This document shows, piece after piece, positions 17,742-27,114 of a stretch of DNA of 64,000 nucleotides. Both the position numbers and the translations under genes were made by a program. The first letter of the stretch is position 1, and every line of letters starts with the position of its first letter. Source of the DNA: CAVQAH01 sp963784195 (GTDB lineage Bacteria > Acidobacteriota > Vicinamibacteria > Vicinamibacterales > 2-12-FULL-66-21); contig CAWARA010000001.1 in the NCBI GenBank assembly GCA_963784195.1, positions 1 to 64,000 of the forward strand. The letters are read 5' to 3'. The notes beneath the pieces were generated by a model. It searched no databases, was not told the DNA's origin, and was given only the letters and a program-made list of their open reading frames with translations.

Positions 17742-19163
17742 TTACGCGTAACAGAACGAGTCAGAGGAAGCGTCGCCGCCTTCCAGCCGGATCTGGTGCG
17801 GCCGGAGGCTGCCGGTTTCGATGAAGAAGTTCGTGTCCAACTTCATCGGACCGCCGTTGGCCGGGACGTCGACCTTTGCGATCCAGCCCTGAATGCCGTC
17901 GGGGTAGATCTGTCTGTCCCACGGCGTGTAGAGGCTGTTCGTGAAATAGATCCGTCGGCCATCGCGGCTGACTTCGACCATCTGCGGTCCGCCGTTGACC
18001 GGCTTGCTCGGGTTGCTCGGGTGCGCAGTTCGATTGATCACGCCGCCGAGCTTCAGGGAGCTCACTTTCTTCGGGTTGAACGGATCCGTGACGTCGTACT
18101 GGATGAACTCTCCGAGGCCCCAGCACGACACGTACAGGTAGCGATCATCGACTGACAGATCGATGTCGGTGACCAGCGGGGGCACAGCCTTGAATCCCTG
18201 GAGGAGCGGCGGCAGCTTCCCCGGGTCCGCTGGTTCCGCCGGGATCTCGATCACTTTCTTGATGGCCCACTGGCCGTCCGACCCATTGGCGCGCTTCTTC
18301 GTCGTGTCGCGGTACCACAACCAGACCGACGAGGACAGATCCTTCAGCGACACGACCACACCGGCAAATCCGTAGGCGCGCGTCGGATCGTGAGCCGGTC
18401 GCAGCTCGAGCACCATTTGCTGCTCGGCGCCGAGATCGAGCTCCTGCAGGTGGCGTCGCCGGCGCATGTCCCACACGTGCAGCTTGCTTCCGTACTTGCC
18501 ACCGAGCAGCAGCTCAGGATTGATGCCGTCCTTCACCATGTTGGGTGTGCCCCAGGTGCTGCTGATCATCGTGTCGAGCCCGAGGTGCCACCAGATGTCG
18601 TAGGCCAGTTCCTGCGGTCCACGATCGAGCTCCCATCGTCCACGAACCTCGAACGTCTCCGGATCGAGCAGGAACGTGCCGCCCGGACCGTTGCCGTCTG
18701 GCGCGCCGAGCGCGCTGAGGAAGATCCCGTCCGGCCCGCAGTGCACGGTGTGTGGCGCTGCGTAGCCAGTGCGCTTGGCCAAGGTCTCCGCCTCGATGAC
18801 CTTCACGATTCGCGGCTGTCGGGGATCGGGCTTCGTGTCGAGAATGTGAATGCGAGATGAGTGGATGCCCGGCACGACCAGATAGCGCCGTTCCATGTGC
18901 GGATGGGCGGCGTAGGGACAGAGGCAGGAACTGCACGCGTTCCAGCCGAAGTGATGGAGCTCGTCCCCCGCGTGAGGCATGTCGGTTTGACCAATCAGCC
19001 GGCCGTAGCTCTTCGAGGCTGGATCCAGGTCCACGACGCCGAGCGCGTCGTTGCCTCCTTCACGCGGGTTGACGAGCGCGACATATGCGAATGTCTCCGG
19101 GGGCGCCTGCGTCGCCATCGTCGGCGAGGGATAGAACGTCGGGTCGGGTGTCATCAGCGGCAT
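17742..19163 (-). CDS. selenium-binding protein family, probable methanethiol oxidase (SBP56/SELENBP1-type)
   Basis: 473 residues. The family is clear from CSSC (about residue 74), HPHMERRYLVVPGIHSSRIHILDTKPDP, TVHCGPDGIFLSALG and the C-terminal SLRPHQIRLEGGD. Bacterial members oxidise methanethiol to formaldehyde, H2S and H2O2 and use copper; histidines in HTVH, HLGLD and DELHHFGW are candidate ligands. AGGAG followed by 7 bases supports the start at 19163 (an upstream ATG at 19178 overlaps this ribosome site). Two membrane protein genes follow within 20 bases each, forming an operon. No signal peptide is visible, so unlike the Hyphomicrobium enzyme it may be cytoplasmic. Confidence 0.88.
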   Translation of the reverse strand: MPLMTPDPTFYPSPTMATQAPPETFAYVALVNPREGGNDALGVVDLDPASKSYGRLIGQTDMPHAGDELHHFGWNACSSCLCPYAAHPHMERRYLVVPGIHSSRIHILDTKPDPRQPRIVKVIEAETLAKRTGYAAPHTVHCGPDGIFLSALGAPDGNGPGGTFLLDPETFEVRGRWELDRGPQELAYDIWWHLGLDTMISSTWGTPNMVKDGINPELLLGGKYGSKLHVWDMRRRRHLQELDLGAEQQMVLELRPAHDPTRAYGFAGVVVSLKDLSSSVWLWYRDTTKKRANGSDGQWAIKKVIEIPAEPADPGKLPPLLQGFKAVPPLVTDIDLSVDDRYLYVSCWGLGEFIQYDVTDPFNPKKVSSLKLGGVINRTAHPSNPSKPVNGGPQMVEVSRDGRRIYFTNSLYTPWDRQIYPDGIQGWIAKVDVPANGGPMKLDTNFFIETGSLRPHQIRLEGGDASSDSFCYA

Positions 19164-19361
19164 CGTTTTGCTCCTCATGGAGTGTTTGTCGCGACACGGC
19201 TATCGTGAGCCGGCGGCCGGCGCAGTTCTATGACCGGGGCTCTGCGGCATCTTGCCCGGAACACCGGATTTGCTTGACGTGTTGATTGAGGCTCTGGAAT
19301 CCTTGACCGTGGGTCCGGCTGAAGCCGGCACCGCCTCCGCACGGGTCTCACGAGGTCAAAA

Positions 19362-20378
19362 ATGGATGTGTTGTCCGACGTCCTTCGTGTTGTACGGCTG
19401 TCGGGATCCGTGTTTTTCACCGCCGATTTTTCGTCGCCATGGTCGGTCGAATCTCCGATCCCCGAGATGCTGGCGTCGGCCGTGATGCCCGAAGCCGAAT
19501 GCATCGTCCTCTTTCACATCCTCGTCGACGGCGAATGTGAGGTGTTGTGCGAGCGCCATCCCACACTGACGATGGAGAGCGGTGATGTGGTGGTGTTTCT
19601 GCGCGGCGACCAGCACACGATGCGCAGCCACGTCGCGGCGGTCACGACGCCTGTCACGTCGATCTTTGCGCTTGGCAGGTACGACGAGCCGCCGCTGCTC
19701 TCATACGGTGGTGGCGGAAAGACGTCGCGCTTCGTCTGCGGTTATTTGAACTGCGATCAGCGGTTCGCTCCGCTCGTCGAGGGACTGCCGACGATCTTGC
19801 TGGTTCGAAGCCGCGGCGACTATTCGGCGATCGAAGCCGTGGACGCGAGCGGTATCCGTCCCACCGTCGTGCCGCAGGGATCGGGAACGTGGCTGGGGAC
19901 GACGCTGAAATTCACCATCAACGAAGCCCGGACGGCGCGTCCGGGCAATGCGGCGATGCTGGGACGACTCACCGAGCTGATGTTCGTCGAGATCCTGCGC
20001 GAGTACATACACCGGCTTCCCGCGGAGCACGGCGGCTGGCTCGCCGGGTTGAACGATCCGCACGTCGGCAAGGCCTTGCGGTTGCTGCATGCGAATCCCG
20101 GTCGCGACTGGACCGTCGACGATCTCGCGCGGGAGGCTGCGGTCTCACGATCGGTGCTGGCCCAGCGGTTCACGGAACTGGTCGGCGAAGCGCCGATGCG
20201 GTACCTCGCCGGCTGGCGGATGCAGCTCGCGAAGCAGATGATGCGCGACGGCGCGCGCAACATCCAGGACGTGGCGACCCGCGTCGGCTACGACTCCGAA
20301 GCGGCCTTCAACCGCGCCTTCAAGCGTGCAACGGGCTCACCGCCGGCAACCTGGCGCAAGGGCGCGCTCCAACCATGA
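19362..20378 (+). CDS. AraC-family transcriptional regulator with cupin ligand domain
   Basis: 338 residues: an N-terminal Cupin_6-type domain (HILVDGECEVLCE, MESGDVVVFLRGDQHTM) followed by a C-terminal AraC DNA-binding domain with two helix-turn-helix units (WTVDDLAREAAVSRSVLAQRF and IQDVATRVGYDSEAAFNRAFKRATG). Members usually regulate oxidoreductase or stress genes. It diverges from the selenium-binding protein operon across about 200 bases and its stop overlaps the aquaporin ATG (ATGA, 20375-20378), making both neighbours the likely targets. Confidence 0.88.
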   Translation: MDVLSDVLRVVRLSGSVFFTADFSSPWSVESPIPEMLASAVMPEAECIVLFHILVDGECEVLCERHPTLTMESGDVVVFLRGDQHTMRSHVAAVTTPVTSIFALGRYDEPPLLSYGGGGKTSRFVCGYLNCDQRFAPLVEGLPTILLVRSRGDYSAIEAVDASGIRPTVVPQGSGTWLGTTLKFTINEARTARPGNAAMLGRLTELMFVEILREYIHRLPAEHGGWLAGLNDPHVGKALRLLHANPGRDWTVDDLAREAAVSRSVLAQRFTELVGEAPMRYLAGWRMQLAKQMMRDGARNIQDVATRVGYDSEAAFNRAFKRATGSPPATWRKGALQP

Positions 20379-21124
20379 TCAACTACACCGCTGAAGCGAT
20401 TGGGACCGCCATGCTCATCTTGTTCGGTGACGGCGTTGTAGCCAACGTGCTGCTCGCACGATCGAAGGGCGAGGGTAGCGGATGGATCGTCATCACCTTC
20501 GGGTGGGCCGTCGCGGTAATGGTGGCCGTGTACGCGGTCGGACGCGTGAGCGGTGCACATCTGAATCCAGCGATAACGCTGGCGCTGGCCTCCATCGGTG
20601 CCTTTCAGTGGGGTGACGTTGCCGGTTACATCGTGGCGCAGATGATTGGCGCCTTCGTCGGCGCCTTGTTGGTGTGGCTGATGTACCTCCCGCATTGGCC
20701 AGTCACCCAGGACGCGAATCTGAAGCTCGCCGTGTTCTGCACCGGCCCGGCCATCCGCAAACCGGCCGCAAACTTTCTGACAGAGACCGTTGCGACCGCG
20801 GCGTTCGTGTTCGCCGTGCTGGCCATCGGCGCCAACGCACAGACGCTCGCCCGACCTGGCGACATCGATCTGTCCGTCGTGTTCAGCAACGGGTTGCAGC
20901 CGCTGCTCATCGGAGGCCTGGTGCTTGGCGTTGGTTTGTCGCTCGGCGGGCCGACCGGCTACGCCATCAACCCGGCGAGAGATCTGGGGCCGCGCATCGC
21001 GCACTTCCTGCTGCCGATTCCGGGGAAGCGGAATTCGGACTGGGACTATGCATGGATTCCGATCGTCGGCCCGTTTGTCGGCGGCGTCATTGGCGCTCAG
21101 CTCTTCAGAGCCGTCGGATTCTAG
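20375..21124 (+). CDS. MIP-family aquaglyceroporin
   Basis: 249 residues with six membrane spans and both pore half-helices: GAHLNPAITLA and GYAINPARDLGPR. The aspartate after the second NPAR is the marker of glycerol-type facilitators, so small neutral solutes (glycerol or similar) may pass in addition to water. It is translationally coupled to the AraC regulator. Downstream lies a cluster of hairpins that may end its transcript. Confidence 0.88.
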   Translation: MINYTAEAIGTAMLILFGDGVVANVLLARSKGEGSGWIVITFGWAVAVMVAVYAVGRVSGAHLNPAITLALASIGAFQWGDVAGYIVAQMIGAFVGALLVWLMYLPHWPVTQDANLKLAVFCTGPAIRKPAANFLTETVATAAFVFAVLAIGANAQTLARPGDIDLSVVFSNGLQPLLIGGLVLGVGLSLGGPTGYAINPARDLGPRIAHFLLPIPGKRNSDWDYAWIPIVGPFVGGVIGAQLFRAVGF

Positions 21125-21130
21125 TCTTAT

Positions 21131-21229
21131 CCGAGGGGCTTCGCCCCTCGGACTCCCCTACACGCGCTCTCGCGCGCCGCTTCGCCGGCGCGCTTCCGCC
21201 TCCGCTAAAGCTCCGGCGAGACCTCGCCG
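21131..21229. repeat. three consecutive perfect hairpins, GC-rich intergenic element
   Basis: Stem 1: 21131-21139 with 21143-21151 (9 bp, TTC loop). Stem 2: 21172-21179 with 21186-21193 (8 bp). Stem 3: 21214-21220 with 21223-21229 (7 bp). The first two loops carry CTTCG. The element sits between the convergent aquaporin and CE15 genes and continues as GC-rich sequence that is read as the C-terminal tail of the CE15 protein. It looks like a dispersed palindromic element and possible bidirectional terminator. Confidence 0.6.
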
Positions 21230-21235
21230 AAGCGC

Positions 21236-22765
21236 CTACCGGCGCGAAGGCGGGCCGCCCGCGTGGCTCGCTCGCGACGCTCGCTCGCACCTTGCAACGA
21301 GCGACAGGTTTATGAGACAGCTTCTAGTTCTAGTGTCCAGGGCAACGCCATTAGTTCGTCGACCGAGCATCCTGTCGGCCCACGGGATGAAGTACTTCCA
21401 GTTGGGGCCGTCAGTGTGGCCACCGTCATGCTGCCGCCACGCCAGCTGCCCGTTCAGCAGGCCCTCGTTGACGGGGGGCATCCGCTCGAGCTGGTAGTCA
21501 TCGGATCGGCCGAGATCTTTGGCGTCAAGCAGCCGGAAGACGGGCTGCGCGGCGATCGCGGCCATGAAGCTCCCTTGCTGGTCGAGCCACTTGGCGTCGC
21601 CTTTCTCCGGGATCCCGTAGCTGATGAACGTCGGGCGCGGAGCGCACAGCGCGATGAGCTGGTGAGCGTCGACGGGAACGTCCCCGGCGTTCTTCGAGCC
21701 GAAGGTCGCGTCCTCGGCGCCGTACTTCAGGAAGTTGCCGGCCATCCAATGGTATTCGCCCGAGCCGGTCAAATTCTCGACTGCCTCGCCGAAGTTGCGG
21801 CGATGCAGCTTGGCGCCCCCCGCTCCGGACGATCCGACCAGGACGACGGCGAAGCGCTCGTCGAAGGCCATCGTGATGAGCGCCGCCTTGCCGTAACGCG
21901 AAACGCCTTCGATGCCGACGCGCCTGGCGTCGACCGTCTTCAACGTTTCGAAGTAGTCGAGCGCGCGCGACGCGCCCCACGCCCAGGCACGCAACGAACC
22001 CCAGTCGTCTGTCTTTCGCCGCTCGCCCTTGTTGACGAGGCCGATGATGCCTTTCGTCAAGCCGGCGCCGTTGTCAGCCTGAATGCTCGTCGGGCTCAGG
22101 GACGCGTAGCCCCAGCCTGCGGCAATCAGCTGCTCCGCGGGTGGCGGATCGCTGCCGGAGGCGGCAGGCGGCCGGTCCCCTCCCAGCGCCGCGGCGGCTG
22201 ACGGCAGGAGGCCGCTGCCGAACATGATCATCACGGGCACCGGCTTGGTCGCTTCCTTCGGCGTGACCAGCGTCATCTGGATATCGACCGTGATCGACGG
22301 GAACGACGAGTTGGCGACGTGGCCGACGAGCTGTCGGCCGATGACAGAGTGCGATCCCAGCGACCATTCCTCGGTTGCGGTTGCAGACCATGTCACCTTC
22401 GGCACGTTGCGCGGAATCCGTCCGACGACTTCGCGCTCGAAGAGCTCGACGATCTCCGGCCGCCGCTCGGTCTTCCAGACGTGGGCCGACGTCACCTTCG
22501 TCCCGTTCGCGAGCGTGAGTACATCAGGAAGAATCGGATACGGGTTGGCGAGCGCCTCATCGTAGTTGGCGTGATTGGGCGCGGACTCGTTGCCGCTGGG
22601 GCCGGGGCGCAGCTTTCGGATGCCGAGCCGCGCCATCATGTCCTGATGATCGGCAGCCGTCGCTACGGCGAGGGCCTCGCGCGCGGCCTGATCCTGCGGC
22701 TGTCGTCCGTGCGGGACGCTGATCGACGACAAGATGAGGATCGCGAGCAGGGCAGGACCGCGCAT
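21236..22765 (-). CDS. CE15-like glucuronoyl esterase (secreted alpha/beta hydrolase)
   Basis: 509 residues from the ATG at 22765 (MRGPALL), with signal peptide LLAILILSSISVPHG. CE15 features: nucleophile motif GVSRYGKAAL, the following FAVVLVGSSGAGGAKLHRRNFGE, WMAGNFLKYG, and a late histidine in RQHDGGHTDGPNW. These enzymes cut ester bonds between 4-O-methyl-glucuronic acid of xylan and lignin alcohols. The last 30 or so residues (from about TRSCLINLSLVARC) are encoded in the neighbouring GC-rich repeat and are probably not part of the fold. It diverges from the GH9 gene across 105 bases, so the pair may be co-regulated. Confidence 0.82.
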   Translation of the reverse strand: MRGPALLAILILSSISVPHGRQPQDQAAREALAVATAADHQDMMARLGIRKLRPGPSGNESAPNHANYDEALANPYPILPDVLTLANGTKVTSAHVWKTERRPEIVELFEREVVGRIPRNVPKVTWSATATEEWSLGSHSVIGRQLVGHVANSSFPSITVDIQMTLVTPKEATKPVPVMIMFGSGLLPSAAAALGGDRPPAASGSDPPPAEQLIAAGWGYASLSPTSIQADNGAGLTKGIIGLVNKGERRKTDDWGSLRAWAWGASRALDYFETLKTVDARRVGIEGVSRYGKAALITMAFDERFAVVLVGSSGAGGAKLHRRNFGEAVENLTGSGEYHWMAGNFLKYGAEDATFGSKNAGDVPVDAHQLIALCAPRPTFISYGIPEKGDAKWLDQQGSFMAAIAAQPVFRLLDAKDLGRSDDYQLERMPPVNEGLLNGQLAWRQHDGGHTDGPNWKYFIPWADRMLGRRTNGVALDTRTRSCLINLSLVARCERASRASHAGGPPSRR

Positions 22766-22870
22766 GCGACCAATGATACGCCCGCCCTTTTCGCTCGATT
22801 CGTCAACTAAGATACCCTCGATCGCGCCCGACCTGCCTGGTCGGCGCCCCCTCATCAGATCGGAGACGGA

Positions 22871-25441
22871 ATGTTCAGGCTCATCGGCCACGCACGATAC
22901 GGCCTTCCCGCCCTCGTCATCTTGATCCTGTCGGCATTGACGTCTGGCGGAACGATCGCGTCGGTGCAGGACCAGGCGCTGCGGGTGAACGATCGCGAGT
23001 ATTTCGAGACGCGCGGCCTCAACGTGCTGGTATTCAGCAGCCAGTACAACGGTCTCTTCTTCGACGAGAAGACCGCCGGCATCCAGCTCATCCACCACGG
23101 CGTCAGAACCGCAACCGGCGGCGCAGTGCGACTGAAGCCCACACCCGAACAGTGGGACCAGATCCCCCGACTGGTCGAGCGCACGGTCGACCGCGAGCGC
23201 AACACGATTGACTTGAAGCTGCGCTACGACGAGTTCGACTTCGATTCGCGCGTGTCGGTCAGATCCGAAGGCCGGAGTTTCTGGATTAGCGTGTCGCTCG
23301 ACGAGCCTCTGCCAGAGCGGCTTGAGGGGCGCGCCGGCCTCAACCTGGAGTTCCTGCCGTCGGCCTACTTCGGCAAGACCTATCTCGTGGACGGCGCGCC
23401 ACGCGTTTTTCCGCTGTATCCATCCGGCCCCATCCAGGTGAAGCCCGCTGAGACCCAGGTCCGCCAATTCGAAGGCTACACGACGTTCGATGATCGCGGA
23501 CGGAAGGACTACGTAGAACCCGCTCCAATCGCCGTCGGGAAGACGTTCGTTCTTGCGCCCGACGATCACGAACGTCGGGTCACCATCCGGGTGACCTCGG
23601 GCGACCTACAGCTGCTCGATGGCCGCAACGTGGCGCAAAATGGCTGGTTCGTGATGCGGTCGCTACTCCCGTCGAAGCGCACCGGCAAAGTCGCCGAGTG
23701 GTACGTCCAGCCGGACACGATTCCCGAATGGACGCGCGACCCTGTCATCGGCATCTCGCAGGCGGGGTATCACCCGCAGCAGAAGAAAGTGTCGGTCGTG
23801 GAACTGGACGCGAACGACAGGCCGCTCGAATTCGCGTCGATCGTCGAAGTGACAGCGGCTGGCGCCACGGTGGAGCGGCTGAAGCTACCCGTCCGGCCGT
23901 GGGGCTCATATCTCAGATACAAGTACGCCACGCTGGATTTCAGCTCGGTCGACCGTCCGGGACTGTATTACATCCAGTACGGAGAGCACCGGACCACGAC
24001 GTTTCCGATCGGGACCAACGTCTACGACGGGATCTGGCATCTCACCCAGGATGTCTTCTTTCCCGTGCAGATGGATCACATGCGAGTGAACGAGGCTTAC
24101 CGTGTATGGCATGGTGTCACCCACATGGACGATGCGCTGCAGGCACCGGTGAACATTCGGCACTTCGACGGCTACAGCATGGGGCCCACGACCGAGACGC
24201 GATTCGCGCCCGGAGAGCGCATCCCCGGGCTGAACATCGGCGGCTGGTTCGACGCGGGCGACTTCGACATCCAGACGCTCTCGCACGCGGCCGCGATCAT
24301 GCACTTCGTGGATGTGTGGGAGGCGTTCCGACCGATGCGGGACGAGACGTTCATCGACCAGGCCACGCGCTACGTCGACATTCATCGTTCCGACGGCAAG
24401 CCGGACATCCTTCAACAGATCGAACATGGAGCGCTTCAGGTCGCCGCGCAGCACAGGGTCTTTGGTAGAGGCATTCGCGGCATCGTCGATCCGCACATCC
24501 ATCAGTACACGCACCTCGGCGACGCATCCACGCAGACCGACGGTCTGATGTACGACCCCGTCCTCGGGCCGTTCGACGCCGACGGCAAACGGAGTGGCGC
24601 GCCCGACGATCGCTGGGCGTTCACGGCGAGGACGCCGGTGACCAATTACGGGTCTATTGGCGCGCTCGCGGCGGCATCGCGCGCCCTCCGAGGATACAAC
24701 GTGGGGTTCGCGGACGAATGCCTGTCGCTCGCGAGGAAAGCGTACGCAGAGGAGCGTCAGAACACGACGTCCGCGCCGAACGCCGGTTTCGAGGGCGCGT
24801 TCAGTGAGGGCGCGGAGCTGTCGGCCGTCCTGCAGTTGCTGATGACGACCCGGGAGCGTGGGTACGCCGATCGGTTCGACGAGCTGGTCTGGCCCGCGCT
24901 GGACAAGAGATTGGATTCCGCCCTGTTGCCAGCGGTGCGCGCGCTGCCGTTCTTCGACGAGGCGTACCGGACACGATTGCACGACTACATCGTGAAGTAC
25001 AAACAGTCGATCGATTCAGTCGAAAAGGAGAATCCGTATGGAGTGCCGATTGGCACCGGCGGGTGGGCCGGGAACTCGGGCGTGATCAGCTGGTCGGCGA
25101 CCAATTACTGGGTGCACAAGGCATTTCCGGACCTCCTCGGGCCCGAATATACCCTCCGGGGTCTGGAGTACATCCTGGGACGACACCCCTCCTCCAACAT
25201 CTCGTTCGTGTCCGGCGTGGGCGCGACATCGAAGAAGGTGGCCTATGGGGGAAACCGCGCGGATTACTCGTTCATCGCAGGCGGTGTCGTGCCGGGCGTG
25301 CTCATCCTGAAGCCCGACTTCCCGGAGAACAAGGAAGACTGGCCATTTCTCTGGGGTGAGAACGAGTACGTCATCAGCATCGGCGCGCACTATATTTTCC
25401 TGGCACACGCCGTCGCTGACCTCGCTCAAAGAATGAGGTGA
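22871..25441 (+). CDS. glycoside hydrolase family 9 (endoglucanase-like), secreted
   Basis: 856 residues with an N-terminal signal/anchor (LPALVILILSALTSGG). A beta-sandwich region of about 300 residues is followed by an Ig-like CelD_N domain (GISQAGYHPQQKKVSVVEL...) and the GH9 catalytic (alpha/alpha)6 barrel. The catalytic acid/base-region motif GGWFDAGDFD is at about residue 456 and the glutamate motif WGENEYVIS at about 827. GGAG precedes the ATG. The extra N-terminal domain and DAGDF in place of DAGDY mark a divergent subgroup, so the substrate could be a beta-glucan other than cellulose. It belongs to the polysaccharide cluster at 21-32 kb. Confidence 0.87.
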   Translation: MFRLIGHARYGLPALVILILSALTSGGTIASVQDQALRVNDREYFETRGLNVLVFSSQYNGLFFDEKTAGIQLIHHGVRTATGGAVRLKPTPEQWDQIPRLVERTVDRERNTIDLKLRYDEFDFDSRVSVRSEGRSFWISVSLDEPLPERLEGRAGLNLEFLPSAYFGKTYLVDGAPRVFPLYPSGPIQVKPAETQVRQFEGYTTFDDRGRKDYVEPAPIAVGKTFVLAPDDHERRVTIRVTSGDLQLLDGRNVAQNGWFVMRSLLPSKRTGKVAEWYVQPDTIPEWTRDPVIGISQAGYHPQQKKVSVVELDANDRPLEFASIVEVTAAGATVERLKLPVRPWGSYLRYKYATLDFSSVDRPGLYYIQYGEHRTTTFPIGTNVYDGIWHLTQDVFFPVQMDHMRVNEAYRVWHGVTHMDDALQAPVNIRHFDGYSMGPTTETRFAPGERIPGLNIGGWFDAGDFDIQTLSHAAAIMHFVDVWEAFRPMRDETFIDQATRYVDIHRSDGKPDILQQIEHGALQVAAQHRVFGRGIRGIVDPHIHQYTHLGDASTQTDGLMYDPVLGPFDADGKRSGAPDDRWAFTARTPVTNYGSIGALAAASRALRGYNVGFADECLSLARKAYAEERQNTTSAPNAGFEGAFSEGAELSAVLQLLMTTRERGYADRFDELVWPALDKRLDSALLPAVRALPFFDEAYRTRLHDYIVKYKQSIDSVEKENPYGVPIGTGGWAGNSGVISWSATNYWVHKAFPDLLGPEYTLRGLEYILGRHPSSNISFVSGVGATSKKVAYGGNRADYSFIAGGVVPGVLILKPDFPENKEDWPFLWGENEYVISIGAHYIFLAHAVADLAQRMR

Positions 25442-25523
25442 GGAAGCCTTTCGCTGAACTCGTGCACCTTCCGAATCTGACCACTTGTGGCGAAGCATCG
25501 CACGTTATGCAACTAGGGAGAGG

Positions 25524-27089
25524 ATGCCGATGTGCTGGAGAGCGCCGGTCCGGAAATCGCGTGGATGGACGATTGTGCTCGCGGGCGCTGTGATACTGAC
25601 CACGCGCGCGCACGGGGTCTCCGGCCCTGCCGGATCGATCGGCGCGTTCGACGGCCACGGAGACATCGGCGCGCCTCGGATCGAAGGCTCCGCCGTCTAC
25701 AACGCCGTATCGCAGGAGTACCGCCTCTCAGCAGGCGGAGTCAACATGTGGGCGCAGCGGGACGAGTTCCAATTCGTCTGGAAGCGCATGACCGGCGATT
25801 TCATCCTGCAGGCGCGCGTCGAGTTCCTCGGCCAGGGAGTCGATCCGCACCGCAAGGCGGGATGGATGGTGCGGCCGACGATGGACGCCGATGCGCCGTA
25901 TGTGGACGGCGTCATCCACGGTGACGGCCTGACGTCGCTGCAATACCGCCGAACCAGGGGCGCCATCACCGCCCAGACGGAAATGCCTGACGCTAAGGGC
26001 GCCGACGTCATCCAGCTCGAACGACACCGCGGCCGGTACATCTTCTCCGCGGCGAGATACGGCGAGCCGTACGCCACCGCGGAGATCGCCGACGTCGATC
26101 TCGGCGACGAGGTCTATGTCGGACTTGCGCTGTGTTCGCACAACGCCGACGTGACTGAACGCGCGATCTTCCGCGACGTGCGCATCGTCCGGCCCGCCCG
26201 GGACGATTTCGTCCCTTATCGCGATTTCATCGGCAGCGTGCTCGAGATCCTCGACGTCGCAACAGGCCACCGCCAGGTGGTCTACCGTTCCGAGACGCCG
26301 TTCGAAGCGCCTAACTGGACCAGCGACGGCAGCGCGCTGATCTACAACCGGAGCGGCCGCGGGGAAGGCTGGGGTGGCCTCTACAGGTTCGACCTCGCCA
26401 CGCGGGAATCGACGCTGATCGACACCGGCGCGGCCAACCGCAACAACAACGATCATGTCCTCTCGTTCGACGGCACGATGCTCGGCATCAGCGATCAGAG
26501 CCAGCTGTCCGGCGGCCGTTCGACAATCTACACCGTGCCGGCCGGCGGGGGCACGCCGAAGCGCATCACCACGCAGTCTCCGTCCTATCTGCATGGCTGG
26601 TCGCCCGACGGAAAACACCTGGTGTTCACCGGCGGGCGCGACGACGAATTCGATATCTATGTCATCGCCGCGGACGGGAGCGGCGTCGAAAAGAAGCTCA
26701 CCACGTTCAAGGGGCTGGACGACGGCCCCGAATACGCGCCTGACGGCCGTCACATCTACTTCAATTCGGTGCGCAGCGGGTCGATGCAGATCTGGCGGAT
26801 GGATCCGGACGGCAGCCATCCTGAGCAAATCACGAGCGACGACTACAACAACTGGTTTCCGCACCTCTCGCCGGACGGCCAGTGGATCGCGTTCATCAGC
26901 TTTCCGAAGGAGGTCGCGCCGGACGATCACCCCTACTACAAGCGCGTCTACCTGCGGCTGCTGCCGGTGGCCGGCGGGACGCCCCGGGTGATCGCGTACG
27001 TCTACGGCGGCCAGGGCACGATCAACGTGCCGTCGTGGTCGCCCGACAGCCGGATGCTGGCGTTCGTCAGCAACACCGGGCCGTACTGA
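25524..27089 (+). CDS. secreted TolB-like beta-propeller protein with N-terminal DUF1349/concanavalin-like domain
   Basis: 521 residues from 25524 (GGGAG just upstream; ATG 25530 is an alternative with better spacing). After a signal peptide comes a laminin-G/concanavalin-like domain (about residues 35-225: GDFILQARVEFLG, KAGWMVRP, GLTSLQYR) and then a TolB-type propeller with repeated WSPDG-like blades (YLHGWSPDGKHLVF, PEYAPDGRHIYF, FPHLSPDGQWIAF, VPSWSPDSRMLAF). Such proteins bind carbohydrate or other surface ligands; no hydrolase residues are identified. It follows the GH9 gene by 82 bases on the same strand. Confidence 0.8.
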   Translation: MPMCWRAPVRKSRGWTIVLAGAVILTTRAHGVSGPAGSIGAFDGHGDIGAPRIEGSAVYNAVSQEYRLSAGGVNMWAQRDEFQFVWKRMTGDFILQARVEFLGQGVDPHRKAGWMVRPTMDADAPYVDGVIHGDGLTSLQYRRTRGAITAQTEMPDAKGADVIQLERHRGRYIFSAARYGEPYATAEIADVDLGDEVYVGLALCSHNADVTERAIFRDVRIVRPARDDFVPYRDFIGSVLEILDVATGHRQVVYRSETPFEAPNWTSDGSALIYNRSGRGEGWGGLYRFDLATRESTLIDTGAANRNNNDHVLSFDGTMLGISDQSQLSGGRSTIYTVPAGGGTPKRITTQSPSYLHGWSPDGKHLVFTGGRDDEFDIYVIAADGSGVEKKLTTFKGLDDGPEYAPDGRHIYFNSVRSGSMQIWRMDPDGSHPEQITSDDYNNWFPHLSPDGQWIAFISFPKEVAPDDHPYYKRVYLRLLPVAGGTPRVIAYVYGGQGTINVPSWSPDSRMLAFVSNTGPY

Positions 27090-27114
27090 GCCCACGTTCT
27101 TGTCGCGGCGTTCC

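Noticed and set aside
22766..23569. N-terminal extension of the CE15 frame
   Set aside because: Antisense to the GH9 gene start; the ATG at 22765 opens a proper signal peptide.
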